Part shown: one piece after another, positions 52,359 through 61,430 of the stretch | Layout of the letters: each line of letters begins with the position of its first letter | How positions within the stretch are numbered: position 1 is the stretch's first letter | Assembly: GCA_033344795.1 (NCBI GenBank) | Contig: JAWPMS010000001.1 | Span: 3,410,001 to 3,474,000, forward strand | Direction: 5' to 3' | DNA from: SHLQ01 sp033344795 | GTDB taxonomy: Bacteria > Actinomycetota > Acidimicrobiia > Acidimicrobiales > SHLQ01 | Length of the DNA stretch: 64,000 nucleotides | Made by a program: the position numbers and the translations under genes | The notes under the pieces: model-generated | What the model was told of the DNA's origin: nothing | Database searches by the model: none | The model's input: only the letters and a program-made list of their open reading frames with translations

Positions 52359-53657
52359 TCAGTCCCGCTGCGCTGCAGGAGGAGGAAGCTCGGTTGGTGC
52401 ATGCGGAGCGTTGCCCGTGATGAGCCGCGCACTTCGTTGGCCGGTCAGATACTGCCAATTCCAGCTGCCCATCGTGCGCACCTTCGAGCGGAAGTCGATG
52501 AGCGACCAGATGTGCACGACGCACCAGAGAAGCCAGGCGGGTGTGCCGCTGAATTGCAGCTTGGGCCCGAGGTCGGCGACGGCCTTCGATCGTCCGATGG
52601 TGGCCATTGAGCCTTTGTCCTTGTACACGAAGTCCGGTCTGCGTGTCCCGGCCATGTCGGCTTGGATGCACAAGGCGATGTGCTCTCCGCCCTGTTCAGC
52701 CGCCGGTGCCACACCTGGAACCATGCCGCCGTCCACATCGGTGACGGCAGCGACGTCGCCGATCGCAAAGACGTTGGGATTCCCGGCCAAGCTCAGATCC
52801 TGCTCAACGACGGCCCTCCCGGCTCGATCGGTTTCGGCGGCTACCTGAGCTCCCAATGGGGAGGCCGCCACGCCGGCAGCCCAGATGACGGTTGCGGTGG
52901 GGATGAAGCCGTTGGTCGTGGTCACTCCCTCGTCGGAGATTTCGGTGACTCGCGTTTCGGTTCGTACGTCAACTCCGAGGTTCTCCAGCTGAGCCGTCGC
53001 GGAGCGTTGAAGCTTCTCGGGGAAGGGCGCAAGCACGGCGGCTCCTGCCTCAACCAGCAGAACCTGAGCCGTGGTGGTGTCGATGCGGCGAAAGTCCCTT
53101 CGCAGTGTTTGCGTGGCGATTTCGCGAATCGCGCCGGCCATCTCGACGCCAGTCGGTCCAGCGCCAACGACGACGAACGTCATCTGTCGTGTGCGTTCCT
53201 CGTCGGTCTCGGCGAGGTCTGCCCGTTCGAAAGCCAGGAGGATTCGTCGGCGGATATCGAGTGCGTCTTCGATGGTCTTGAGGCCCGGCGCATGCTCGGC
53301 CCACTCGTCCTTTCCGAAGTATGCGTGGGTAGCTCCTGTCGCCAAGACGAGATAGTCGTACGGGATCCTCCCTGCCGTGCTCTCGACGAGTTGTGCTGCA
53401 ATGTCAACGCCCGTGACGTCGGCGAGGATCGGCTGGCAGTTCTGCTGCTTGGCGAGGATGTACCGAATCGGTTGCGCGATGTCGCTCGGATTGAGCCCGG
53501 CCGTGGCCACTTGGTACAACAGCGGTTGGAAGAGGTGATGGTTGTGACGGTCGATGATGGTGACCTCGACCGACGCGTCAGACAACGCCTTGGCAGCTGC
53601 GATCCCGCCGAATCCAGCACCGACGATGACGACCCTTGGGGGCGTGTTGTCCTGCAT
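52359..53657 (-). CDS. ndh: Type II NADH dehydrogenase (NDH-2) family protein
   Basis: A 432-residue pyridine nucleotide-disulfide oxidoreductase fold protein. FAD motif VVIVGAGFGGIAAAKAL, NAD motif VVVGAGPTGVEMAGAI, and the FAD contact NVFAIGDVAAVTDVDG fit NDH-2, with a C-terminal amphipathic or membrane-binding region (SLIDFRSKVRTMGSWNWQYLTG). It would transfer electrons from NADH to quinone without pumping. GAGAGG sits nine bases before the third ATG (53657), chosen over 53666. It follows the acyl-CoA dehydrogenase on the same strand. Confidence 0.9.
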   Translation of the reverse strand: MQDNTPPRVVIVGAGFGGIAAAKALSDASVEVTIIDRHNHHLFQPLLYQVATAGLNPSDIAQPIRYILAKQQNCQPILADVTGVDIAAQLVESTAGRIPYDYLVLATGATHAYFGKDEWAEHAPGLKTIEDALDIRRRILLAFERADLAETDEERTRQMTFVVVGAGPTGVEMAGAIREIATQTLRRDFRRIDTTTAQVLLVEAGAAVLAPFPEKLQRSATAQLENLGVDVRTETRVTEISDEGVTTTNGFIPTATVIWAAGVAASPLGAQVAAETDRAGRAVVEQDLSLAGNPNVFAIGDVAAVTDVDGGMVPGVAPAAEQGGEHIALCIQADMAGTRRPDFVYKDKGSMATIGRSKAVADLGPKLQFSGTPAWLLWCVVHIWSLIDFRSKVRTMGSWNWQYLTGQRSARLITGNAPHAPTELPPPAAQRD

Positions 53658-53670
53658 GATCATCATCCTC

Positions 53671-55245
53671 TCAGGACAGCAGCTCTCTTGCGATGAGTTT
53701 GAGACAAAGGGTTTCGTCGGTCCCTTCGAAGATCGAGAGAACCCGAGCGTCGACGAAGAGCCTGCTCACCTCGAACTCCTCTGCGTATCCGTAGCCGCCA
53801 TGGATCTGCATCGATTCCCTCGTCACCCACTCGGCCGCCTTGCACATGAACGCCTTGGCCATAGCTGCCTCGGTGGCTCCGGCACCGGTGGCCAACGAGC
53901 GTGCGACCTTGTAGGTGTGTTGCCGGCTGACCGCGATGAGGGCCAGCATCGTGCCCAGCTTGGACTGAGTGAGCTCGTATTCGTCGAGGGTTCTGTCGAA
54001 GACACGGCGATCAGCGGCATACGTTCGTGCGAGTTCGTACGCTCGCTGCATGAGGCCGACCGATCGTGCTGCCGTCTGGATTCGCCCGTTCTCGAAGCCG
54101 GCCATCTGTAGGTAGAAACCGCGGCCAAGCCCGTCAGAACCACCGATCAGATGGGTTTCTGGGACGAACCAATCCGAGAAGTTCACTTCGAAGCTGTGCA
54201 TGCCTCGATAGCCCAGAGTGGGTATTGCTCGGCCTTCGAGCGTGCCGCCGCGTGCCTCGTGGCGGAAGTGATGGCCATCGTCTGAAGGCTTCTCGATGAC
54301 AAGAAGACTCAGACCTCTGTGGCCAGCGGTGGGATCGGCGTCCGTGCGAGCAAGGAGCATGAGTGCGTTGGCCTGCCCGGCGAACGTACACCAGGTCTTG
54401 GTTCCATTCACGAGATACCCAGCTTCGACGGGAGCAGCGGTGACATTCACACGCGAGACATCGGAGCCGAAGTCGGGTTCGGTGACGGCCACCGCACAGA
54501 GCGTCTCCCCGGAGGCGATGCCAGGCAACCAGGCGCGCTTCTGTGCGTCGGTTCCTCCGCTCTCCAACGCTCGCGCAAGTATCTCGGGGCGGGTGATGAG
54601 TGAGCCGCCCGCGCCGAGCGAGACCCGTGACAGTTCCTCGGTGGCGATGATCATGGCGAGGTAGTCGTCTTCGTCACCTTTCGCCGACCCGCCGTATTCT
54701 TCAGAGATCGAGAGCCCAAAGCAGCCCAAGTCCGCGACGCCCTCGATGATTTCCAACGGGATGTCCAGGTCTTCTCGGTGAATGCGCTCTGCATATGGGG
54801 CGATCTTGTCCTCGCCGAACCGCCTGAACGTCTCGGCGACCAGCTCGAGCTCGTCCGAGAGACCCGAAGGGGGCGTCAGCGCAGCCGCGGCAGCCACGTA
54901 TGCGCCTGATGTCGCTGAGGCTGCGAATGTACGCGCTGGCTCCAGAGCATCCGGTCGTACGCCCCACGCGTGGTGCGCCGTCCACAACGTCGCCCCGAGC
55001 TGAGCGACGACGCGACCGATGAAAACCATCGCGAGGTGCGCTTGTTGGTCGCCAGCGCGCGCGTGTTCCAGTGCAGTCCGGCACATGGACAGGCCAGCCG
55101 CGGCATGAGACAGGTCGTACAGAAAGTTCTGTTGCGTATCGATCGACGGCCCGAACCGCTTTGCGCTCGCGATCGCCGCGTCGATGACCTCTGACGTGCA
55201 GCGGACCGCGAGGCGAGCGTCATCGAGGTCGGGTGGCTTGGTCAT
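53671..55245 (-). CDS. Acyl-CoA dehydrogenase with long N-terminal extension
   Basis: A 524-residue flavoprotein. An extra N-terminal helical part of ~125 residues (with HLAMVFIGRVVAQLGATLWTAHHAW) precedes a full acyl-CoA dehydrogenase. AVTEPDFGSDVSRVN and TKTWCTFAG are FAD-binding parts. The catalytic Glu is in IFEGTDE near the C-terminus. (2S)-methylsuccinyl-CoA dehydrogenase of the ethylmalonyl-CoA pathway has a similar extension and length, so this is a possible role. It is divergent from the 2-oxoacid:ferredoxin oxidoreductase, with 79 bases between the two. Confidence 0.88.
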   Translation of the reverse strand: MTKPPDLDDARLAVRCTSEVIDAAIASAKRFGPSIDTQQNFLYDLSHAAAGLSMCRTALEHARAGDQQAHLAMVFIGRVVAQLGATLWTAHHAWGVRPDALEPARTFAASATSGAYVAAAAALTPPSGLSDELELVAETFRRFGEDKIAPYAERIHREDLDIPLEIIEGVADLGCFGLSISEEYGGSAKGDEDDYLAMIIATEELSRVSLGAGGSLITRPEILARALESGGTDAQKRAWLPGIASGETLCAVAVTEPDFGSDVSRVNVTAAPVEAGYLVNGTKTWCTFAGQANALMLLARTDADPTAGHRGLSLLVIEKPSDDGHHFRHEARGGTLEGRAIPTLGYRGMHSFEVNFSDWFVPETHLIGGSDGLGRGFYLQMAGFENGRIQTAARSVGLMQRAYELARTYAADRRVFDRTLDEYELTQSKLGTMLALIAVSRQHTYKVARSLATGAGATEAAMAKAFMCKAAEWVTRESMQIHGGYGYAEEFEVSRLFVDARVLSIFEGTDETLCLKLIARELLS

Positions 55246-55324
55246 GACGACTGCATTTTGGCCCGATTGCGCAAAACCAGACGCATCGAGCCCGACCGGT
55301 GCGCTCCGCGAGGTAGAAAGACGG

Positions 55325-58300
55325 ATGGCATTGACCGGAATGGCCACCGAAATCACCGTCACGATGACCGGGCTGCAGGCCCTGTTGCAGGTGACGGCGC
55401 ATCAACAACAGGCTGACGCTGCACGAGGATTACGTACGGCCGGGCTGATCGCTGGCTATCGAGGTTCACCCTTGGCCGGTGTGGATCAGGCCTATGAACG
55501 CAAGCGAGCCGAGCTCGAGGCCGCCAATGTCTCATTCATCAGTGGCGTCAACGAGGACCTCGCAGCGACGATGATCTGGGGGAGTCAACTCGCTCACCTC
55601 GAAGACGATTGTCGATACGACGGCGTGTTTGGCCTCTGGTACGGGAAGGGACCTGGCATCGATCGATCGGTTGACGCGCTACGCCATGCCAACCTCGCAG
55701 GCGTCGACCCCAATGGGGGAGTGCTGACCGTCGTCGGCGACGATCCCGCGTGCAAGTCGTCGACGATCCCTTCGGCCTCAGAGGGAGTGTTGTCCGATCT
55801 TGCGATGCCCACCCTGTACCCCGGTTCGGTGCAGGAGGTGCTCGACATGGGCCGCTGGGGGTACGAGCTCTCCCGCTACTCCGGCTCGTGGGTGGGATTC
55901 AAAATTCACACCGATGTTGCTGATCAGTACGCAACGGTGCAATCCGATCCCACGCGAATTGGGCCGCTCTCCACGCCCGAAGGGGATTGGGCCGCAGACC
56001 AGCACCCCATGCTCATCGCTCCGTACAGCGTTAATGCAGAGGCTCAGACGTTCAGTCGACGCCTCGACGCTGCCCGCTCGTTCGTCGCCCACAACAACTT
56101 CGACAAGACACTCGGCGCCGCAGGGCAGCTCGGAATCGTGGCAGCGGGAAAGGCTTTTGCCGACGTGATGAGCGTGCTGCGGGAGCTTGGCATCGACGGA
56201 GAGGACGCGCTTGCTGAAGCGGGAATTCGGGTCTGGAAGCCTGCGATGATCTGGCCGCTCGAACCGGCCGGGCTCGCCAGCTTTGCCACCGGTCTCGATG
56301 AAATTTTGGTGGTCGAGGAGAAGCGACCGTTCATCGAGTCACAGATCCGTGACCTCCTGTATGACCTGCCTTCTCGTCCCCGAATCTCTGGCAAGAAGGC
56401 TCCGGGCGGTGCCGATCTGCTACCGGTGGATGGTGCACTCACCGCCGACCGCGTGCGACCTGCGTTGATCAGTCGAATCGAGGCAGTCCTGCCGACTGTC
56501 GCCTTGCAGAAACCTCGACAACGCATCGCCCTCATCGCTGGCGAGAGCGCTGACCTCGCAGCCCGGACGCCGTACTTCTGCTCGGGATGTCCCCACAACC
56601 GCTCCACGGTGGTTCCAGAAGGTTCCGTCGCCGGCGGCGGTATTGGATGCCACACGATGGCGAGTTTCATGAACCGCGGCCAGGATTGGCATACCCACAT
56701 GGGTGGTGAAGGTGCGCAGTGGGCAGGGATGTCACGGTTCGTCGGAACCGAGCACCGATTCCAGAACATCGGTGATGGCACGCTCTTTCATTCGGGTTCT
56801 CTCGCGATCCGCCAGGCGGTGAGTGCCGGCGCCAACATGACCTACAAGATCTTGTACAACGGCACCGTGGCGATGACGGGCGGTCAGGACGCGGCGGGCA
56901 ACATGCCGATTCCTGCACTCACACAAATGCTCGAAGCCGAGGGTGTCGTGAAGACGGTCGTCGTGAACGACGACGGTCACAGCTACGACAAGCGGCTTGC
57001 AGCGAACGCTCGGACTGCGTCCCGAGACGACTTCGACACGGTGCAACGAGATCTGCGCGACACCCCAGGGGTCACCGCCATCGTCTACGACCAGCGCTGC
57101 GCTGCTGAGCTGCGCCGAGATCGAAAGCGGGATCGAGTCGAGACCCCGACGAAACGGATCTACATCAACGAAGCCGTCTGCGACGGCTGCGGAGATTGCG
57201 GTCGGGTGTCCAACTGCATGAGCGTGCACCCAGTCGAGACGGCTTTCGGCCGCAAGACTCGAATTCACCAAGAGTCGTGCAATTTCGACTACAGCTGTGT
57301 CAACGGCAACTGTCCGGCATTCCTCGAGGTTGATATCGACCCGACGTTCAAACGCCACGAAGTGGGACTGATCTCGCTGCCGGAAGGTGCGACGCTTCCC
57401 GCTCCGGTGGTGCTCGACGATGCAGCGATTCTCATCGTGGGCATCGGCGGCACGGGCGTGGTGACGGTGAGTCAGGTTCTTTCCACCGCAGCCTTGTCCG
57501 ACGGCAAACATGCGGCGAGCCTCGATCAGACAGGTCTTGCCCAAAAGGGCGGACAAGTCATCTCCAATCTCAAGATCAGCTCGGTCGATCGCAACGCAAC
57601 GGCGAGAGTGGGCGAGAACGAAGCCGACACGATGTTGGTCTTCGATGTGATCGGCGGAACGAGCACAGATGTGTTGTCGCGCGCTCGCCAAGGTCGCACC
57701 AGCGCGGTGGTCTCCTCGGTGTTGTTGCCAACCGGGATGACGGTGCGCGAGGTAGATCGTCAGCTCCCCGAACTCGACGCATTCCGACGAAGCGTGGAAT
57801 CGGTCATGGCACCTGGTGCAACCACGTGGCTCGATGCGGAAGGGATCGCGAAACGGGTGTTCGGATCACAGCCTGCAGCGAACTTTCTCGTCGTTGGGCT
57901 GGCGAGCCAACAGGGGCTCCTGCCCGTCTCTGCAGAGTCGATCGAGGGTGCCATCACCAAGAATGGTGTCGCCGTTTCGATGAACATCGAGGCCTTCCGA
58001 CTCGGCCGGCGCCTAGCCGTTGAACCCGACCTCCTCGAACGTGTTGAGGGCTTCGGTGTCGAGGCTCCGGCGACGCCGCAGCCTCAACTCAATCCGAGCG
58101 CGCGAAGGCTGATCGAGCGAATCGACGGGCCGGAGGCGCTTCTCGAGCTTGTTGAGATCCGGGTCCCCGAGCTCATCGAGCACACCGATCTGGACTACGC
58201 CGCGTCGTACATCGAGGCCGTCGAGCGCTGTCGAGCAGCGGAGACCACACATGGTTCAAGTTCCGAGCTCTCCGAGATCGTCGCATTCCAACTCTTCAAG

Positions 58301-58753
58301 CTGATGGCGTACAAGGACGAGTACGAGGTCGCCCGTCTCCACCTTCGCTCCGATCTCCGCGGAGAGATCGAAGCCCAGTTCGGGCCAGAGGCGAAGTTCT
58401 CCTTCTTGCTCGAACCACCGACGCTCAAGAAGCTCGGGCGTGCCAAGAAGACGAGGATTCCAGAGCGGGCAGGACAGAAACTGTTCGAGGGCCTCCGGCG
58501 CGGGAAGAAGGCCCGTGGAACCAAGCTGGATCCGTTTGGTCGAACCGAAGAACGTCGGATCGAAAGAGAACTCATCGCGGAATACCGCAATCTGGTCGAC
58601 CGCATCCTGGCGAGCTTGACGATCGACAACGCGGGTGAGGCTGCACGGATCCTGCAACTTGCCGATCAGGTCCGTGGTTTCGACACCGTAAAGCTCGAAA
58701 ATGTCGCCCGCTATCGGGCGGAGGTCGCCGAAGCGCTCGAACACTTCGACTGA
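55325..58753 (+). CDS. Indolepyruvate ferredoxin oxidoreductase family protein (fused subunits)
   Basis: A 1142-residue single-chain 2-oxoacid:ferredoxin oxidoreductase. N-terminal TPP-binding and alpha-like domains come first (LIAGYRGSPLAGVD, KGPGIDRSVDALRHANLAG); CSGCPHNRST near residue 418 opens the central TPP domain. The 4Fe-4S site is CDGCGDCGRVSNC near 618. The gamma-type domain starts at ILIVGIGGTGVVTVSQVL near 702. The C-terminus carries the extra domain typical of the long fused proteins. It oxidises a 2-oxoacid (arylpyruvate or branched chain) to acyl-CoA. ATG 55325 chosen; 55340 is an alternative. Confidence 0.9.
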   Translation: MALTGMATEITVTMTGLQALLQVTAHQQQADAARGLRTAGLIAGYRGSPLAGVDQAYERKRAELEAANVSFISGVNEDLAATMIWGSQLAHLEDDCRYDGVFGLWYGKGPGIDRSVDALRHANLAGVDPNGGVLTVVGDDPACKSSTIPSASEGVLSDLAMPTLYPGSVQEVLDMGRWGYELSRYSGSWVGFKIHTDVADQYATVQSDPTRIGPLSTPEGDWAADQHPMLIAPYSVNAEAQTFSRRLDAARSFVAHNNFDKTLGAAGQLGIVAAGKAFADVMSVLRELGIDGEDALAEAGIRVWKPAMIWPLEPAGLASFATGLDEILVVEEKRPFIESQIRDLLYDLPSRPRISGKKAPGGADLLPVDGALTADRVRPALISRIEAVLPTVALQKPRQRIALIAGESADLAARTPYFCSGCPHNRSTVVPEGSVAGGGIGCHTMASFMNRGQDWHTHMGGEGAQWAGMSRFVGTEHRFQNIGDGTLFHSGSLAIRQAVSAGANMTYKILYNGTVAMTGGQDAAGNMPIPALTQMLEAEGVVKTVVVNDDGHSYDKRLAANARTASRDDFDTVQRDLRDTPGVTAIVYDQRCAAELRRDRKRDRVETPTKRIYINEAVCDGCGDCGRVSNCMSVHPVETAFGRKTRIHQESCNFDYSCVNGNCPAFLEVDIDPTFKRHEVGLISLPEGATLPAPVVLDDAAILIVGIGGTGVVTVSQVLSTAALSDGKHAASLDQTGLAQKGGQVISNLKISSVDRNATARVGENEADTMLVFDVIGGTSTDVLSRARQGRTSAVVSSVLLPTGMTVREVDRQLPELDAFRRSVESVMAPGATTWLDAEGIAKRVFGSQPAANFLVVGLASQQGLLPVSAESIEGAITKNGVAVSMNIEAFRLGRRLAVEPDLLERVEGFGVEAPATPQPQLNPSARRLIERIDGPEALLELVEIRVPELIEHTDLDYAASYIEAVERCRAAETTHGSSSELSEIVAFQLFKLMAYKDEYEVARLHLRSDLRGEIEAQFGPEAKFSFLLEPPTLKKLGRAKKTRIPERAGQKLFEGLRRGKKARGTKLDPFGRTEERRIERELIAEYRNLVDRILASLTIDNAGEAARILQLADQVRGFDTVKLENVARYRAEVAEALEHFD

Positions 58754-58816
58754 GGCTCGGTAAGACTTCTGGACCATATTCAAGCAATCGCCCTGATTCA
58801 TTGGTTAGATAGTGAT

Positions 58817-59566
58817 ATGGCCGCAGTGGTGGAAACTCGCGAAGCCCCTCCGGGCGCCGAGGGATCCGAGCGCCCATTCCTGCGCGTACGCGGTATCGAT
58901 CTCATGGCCAACGTCGGCCTGCTCGGTCTGCTGTGGTTCGCGTACAGCGCCGTACGCGGCGTGACCGCCGATGACGTCACCCTCGCGATGGGCAACGCCG
59001 GTGACCTCCTGTACTTCCAAGATGTGGTGGGTCTGCCGAGCGAACTCGCGGTGCAGCAGATGCTCATTGGAAAGACTGCGCTCCTCAAAGGTGCGAACAT
59101 CTACTACGTGATAGCGCACTTCCCGGTCACGATTGCGTTTCTCGGTTGGGCATGGCTGTGCCACCGAGATCGATTTGCTCGTATCCGCAACACCATCATT
59201 GCGGTGACCGGCGCGGGCTTGGTCGTGCACGTGCTGTTCCCACTCGCGCCACCACGCATGTTGTCTGGTTTCGTCGACACCGCTGCGGTGTTCGGGCCGA
59301 ATCCCTACGATCTGAAGATTGCTTCCGCCGCCAACCAGATTGCGGCCATGCCTTCGTTGCACGTTGGATGGGCGCTACTCGTCGCGATCGGAGTCATCTG
59401 GATCCTCAAGTCGAAATGGCGGTACCTGGCGATCCTGCATCCAATCGTGACCGCCGGTGTGGTGGTCATCACGGCGAACCACTTCTGGACCGACGTGATC
59501 GTGGCCGCGTCGCTGGTTCTGTGCAGCTGGGTCTTCTTTGCGAATCGTGGCACCCAGACTTCATGA
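58817..59566 (+). CDS. PAP2 superfamily membrane protein (inositol phosphorylceramide synthase-like)
   Basis: A 249-residue membrane protein with about five or six hydrophobic segments. The PAP2 catalytic signature is split: AAMPSLHVGWALLVA and NHFWTDVIVA, with active-site His and Asp. AAPRMLSG-like PLAPPRML precedes it. Members cleave or transfer phosphate groups on lipids (aureobasidin-resistance-like branch). ATGA overlap with the acetate kinase-PduL gene is unexpected for enzymes of central metabolism. Confidence 0.85.
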   Translation: MAAVVETREAPPGAEGSERPFLRVRGIDLMANVGLLGLLWFAYSAVRGVTADDVTLAMGNAGDLLYFQDVVGLPSELAVQQMLIGKTALLKGANIYYVIAHFPVTIAFLGWAWLCHRDRFARIRNTIIAVTGAGLVVHVLFPLAPPRMLSGFVDTAAVFGPNPYDLKIASAANQIAAMPSLHVGWALLVAIGVIWILKSKWRYLAILHPIVTAGVVVITANHFWTDVIVAASLVLCSWVFFANRGTQTS

Positions 59567-61344
59567 ACGTACTGGTCATCAATTGTGGCTCCTCCAGCAT
59601 CAAGTACGCCCTATTCGACAAAGAAGACAAGCTTCTCCTGCAGGGAAAACGTGAGCGTCTCGGACAGAGTTCCGACGATCGGCACGAAACCCATCAGCAA
59701 GCCATCGGCACCATCTTTGCATCGCTGGGGGAGCATCGGATCGACGCTGTGGGCCATCGAGTGGTCCACGGCGGAAGCGAGTATCAACAGTCTCAACTGA
59801 TCGATGCGACGGTGATTGCTGCCATCGAGCGTCATGTCCCCGATGCCCCGATGCACAACCCCTTCAGTCTCGTTGCGATCGAGGCTGCGACGGCAGCGTT
59901 GCCCGGCGTTCCCCACGTCGCGGTGTTCGACACCGCTTTCCACGCGCGAATGCCGCGACGAGCAACGACCTATGCAATCGACCAGGACGTCGCGATCAAA
60001 CACGGGATCCGTCGCTATGGATTCCACGGCATCTCGCACGAGTACGCCGCAAGTATCGCTGCAGAGTTTCTCCAGCGCCCGTTGAATGACCTCCGATTGA
60101 TCACGTTGCATCTCGGCAACGGTGCGAGCGCGTGCGCGGTCGAGTTCGGCAGATCGACCGAGACCAGCATGGGCAACACCCCGCTCGAGGGCCTGGTGAT
60201 GGGAACGCGGTCCGGCGATGTCGATGCTGGCGTGTTGTTGTCGTTGTTGCGAAGCGGCGATTTCGACGTGGATGGTCTCGACGACCTCCTGAACCATCGC
60301 AGCGGGCTTGCAGGTCTGTCAGGACAGGGAAACGACCTTCGAGAAATCCAGCGCGCGGCCGCAGACGGTGATGACCGGTCGCGCCTCGCGATCAACGTCT
60401 TTGCGCATCGGGCCCGCAAGTACATCGGCGCATACGCCGCTGCCATGGGTGGCGTCGATGCGATCGTGTTCACGGGCGGCATCGGAGAACACAGCGCGAG
60501 CATGCGACGCAGGATCCTTCAGCGCCTTGAGTTCCTCGGCTGTGTGCTCGACGAGGATCGAAACTCCGATGCGAGCGTGTACAGCGACCAAGACCATGCG
60601 GTCATCACGACAGAACGTTCCCGCGTCGAGGCCATCGTGGTCAAGACCAACGAAGAGCTGATGATCGCTCGACAGACCCGAGAGGTGGCCTCGAGCCAAG
60701 ACAGAAACGTGCCGCTCACCGTCCCGATCGCGATCAGCGCTCGTCACTGCCACCTCACAGAAGAAACGTTCGCTGCGCTGTTTGGCGCCGACGCTTCGCC
60801 AACTCGAGAACGGGATCTCTCGCAACCCGGTCAGTTTGCCTGCGCCGAGCGCGTCAACGTGATCGGGCCCCGCGATCGAATCGATGGTGTTCGCGTTCTT
60901 GGTCCGCTTCGTTCGGCGAACCAGGTCGAGATCTCGCGTACGGACGAGTTCCGTCTCGGCGTCGATGCTCCAGTACGCAACTCGGGCAACGTCCGGGGGT
61001 CGGCACCGATCACCCTCGAAGGGCCCAACGGCACCGTCAATCTGCAAGAGGGACTGATCTGCGCGCGACGGCACATCCATATGCATCCCACAGATGCCGA
61101 GGCCTTCGACGTGTCGAACGGTGACGAGGTCGCGGTTGCGATCGTGGGGGGCGAGCGCGATCTGATCCTTGGTGACGTCCTGATTCGAGTGAGCGATCGG
61201 TATGCGCTTGAAATGCACATCGACACCGACGAGGCCAATGCGGCCGAACTTGGAAACGGCGCTGCGGGCGGGCTGCATCGGGTTGACGTCGATGACGTGG
61301 AGCCCGTGTACACCCCGGTTTCCGCGCACGCGACCTTCACCTGA
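59563..61344 (+). CDS. ackA: Acetate kinase fused to PduL-type phosphate acyltransferase
   Basis: A 593-residue fusion. Residues 1-385 are acetate kinase: NCGSSSIKY, HRVVHGG, FDTAFHARMP, RYGFHGISHEY, LHLGNGASACA, MGTRSGDVDAG and FTGGIGEHS are all intact. Residues ~390-593 are PduL phosphotransacylase, with HxH zinc motifs in ISARHCHLTEE and CARRHIHMHPTDAEAF and the RVNVIGPRDRIDGVRVLGP strand. Together they convert acyl-CoA to acyl-phosphate and then acid plus ATP, or the reverse. No microcompartment shell gene is in the window. Fusion in this order appears uncommon. Confidence 0.92.
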   Translation: MNVLVINCGSSSIKYALFDKEDKLLLQGKRERLGQSSDDRHETHQQAIGTIFASLGEHRIDAVGHRVVHGGSEYQQSQLIDATVIAAIERHVPDAPMHNPFSLVAIEAATAALPGVPHVAVFDTAFHARMPRRATTYAIDQDVAIKHGIRRYGFHGISHEYAASIAAEFLQRPLNDLRLITLHLGNGASACAVEFGRSTETSMGNTPLEGLVMGTRSGDVDAGVLLSLLRSGDFDVDGLDDLLNHRSGLAGLSGQGNDLREIQRAAADGDDRSRLAINVFAHRARKYIGAYAAAMGGVDAIVFTGGIGEHSASMRRRILQRLEFLGCVLDEDRNSDASVYSDQDHAVITTERSRVEAIVVKTNEELMIARQTREVASSQDRNVPLTVPIAISARHCHLTEETFAALFGADASPTRERDLSQPGQFACAERVNVIGPRDRIDGVRVLGPLRSANQVEISRTDEFRLGVDAPVRNSGNVRGSAPITLEGPNGTVNLQEGLICARRHIHMHPTDAEAFDVSNGDEVAVAIVGGERDLILGDVLIRVSDRYALEMHIDTDEANAAELGNGAAGGLHRVDVDDVEPVYTPVSAHATFT

Positions 61345-61430
61345 GGGAACGCGACGGCGCGAACCTCCCACAGTTGGGGGGTTTCGAGCACTTTTCTGGC
61401 GCTCCTCGAGAAGCGGGCGATAGGAACAGT

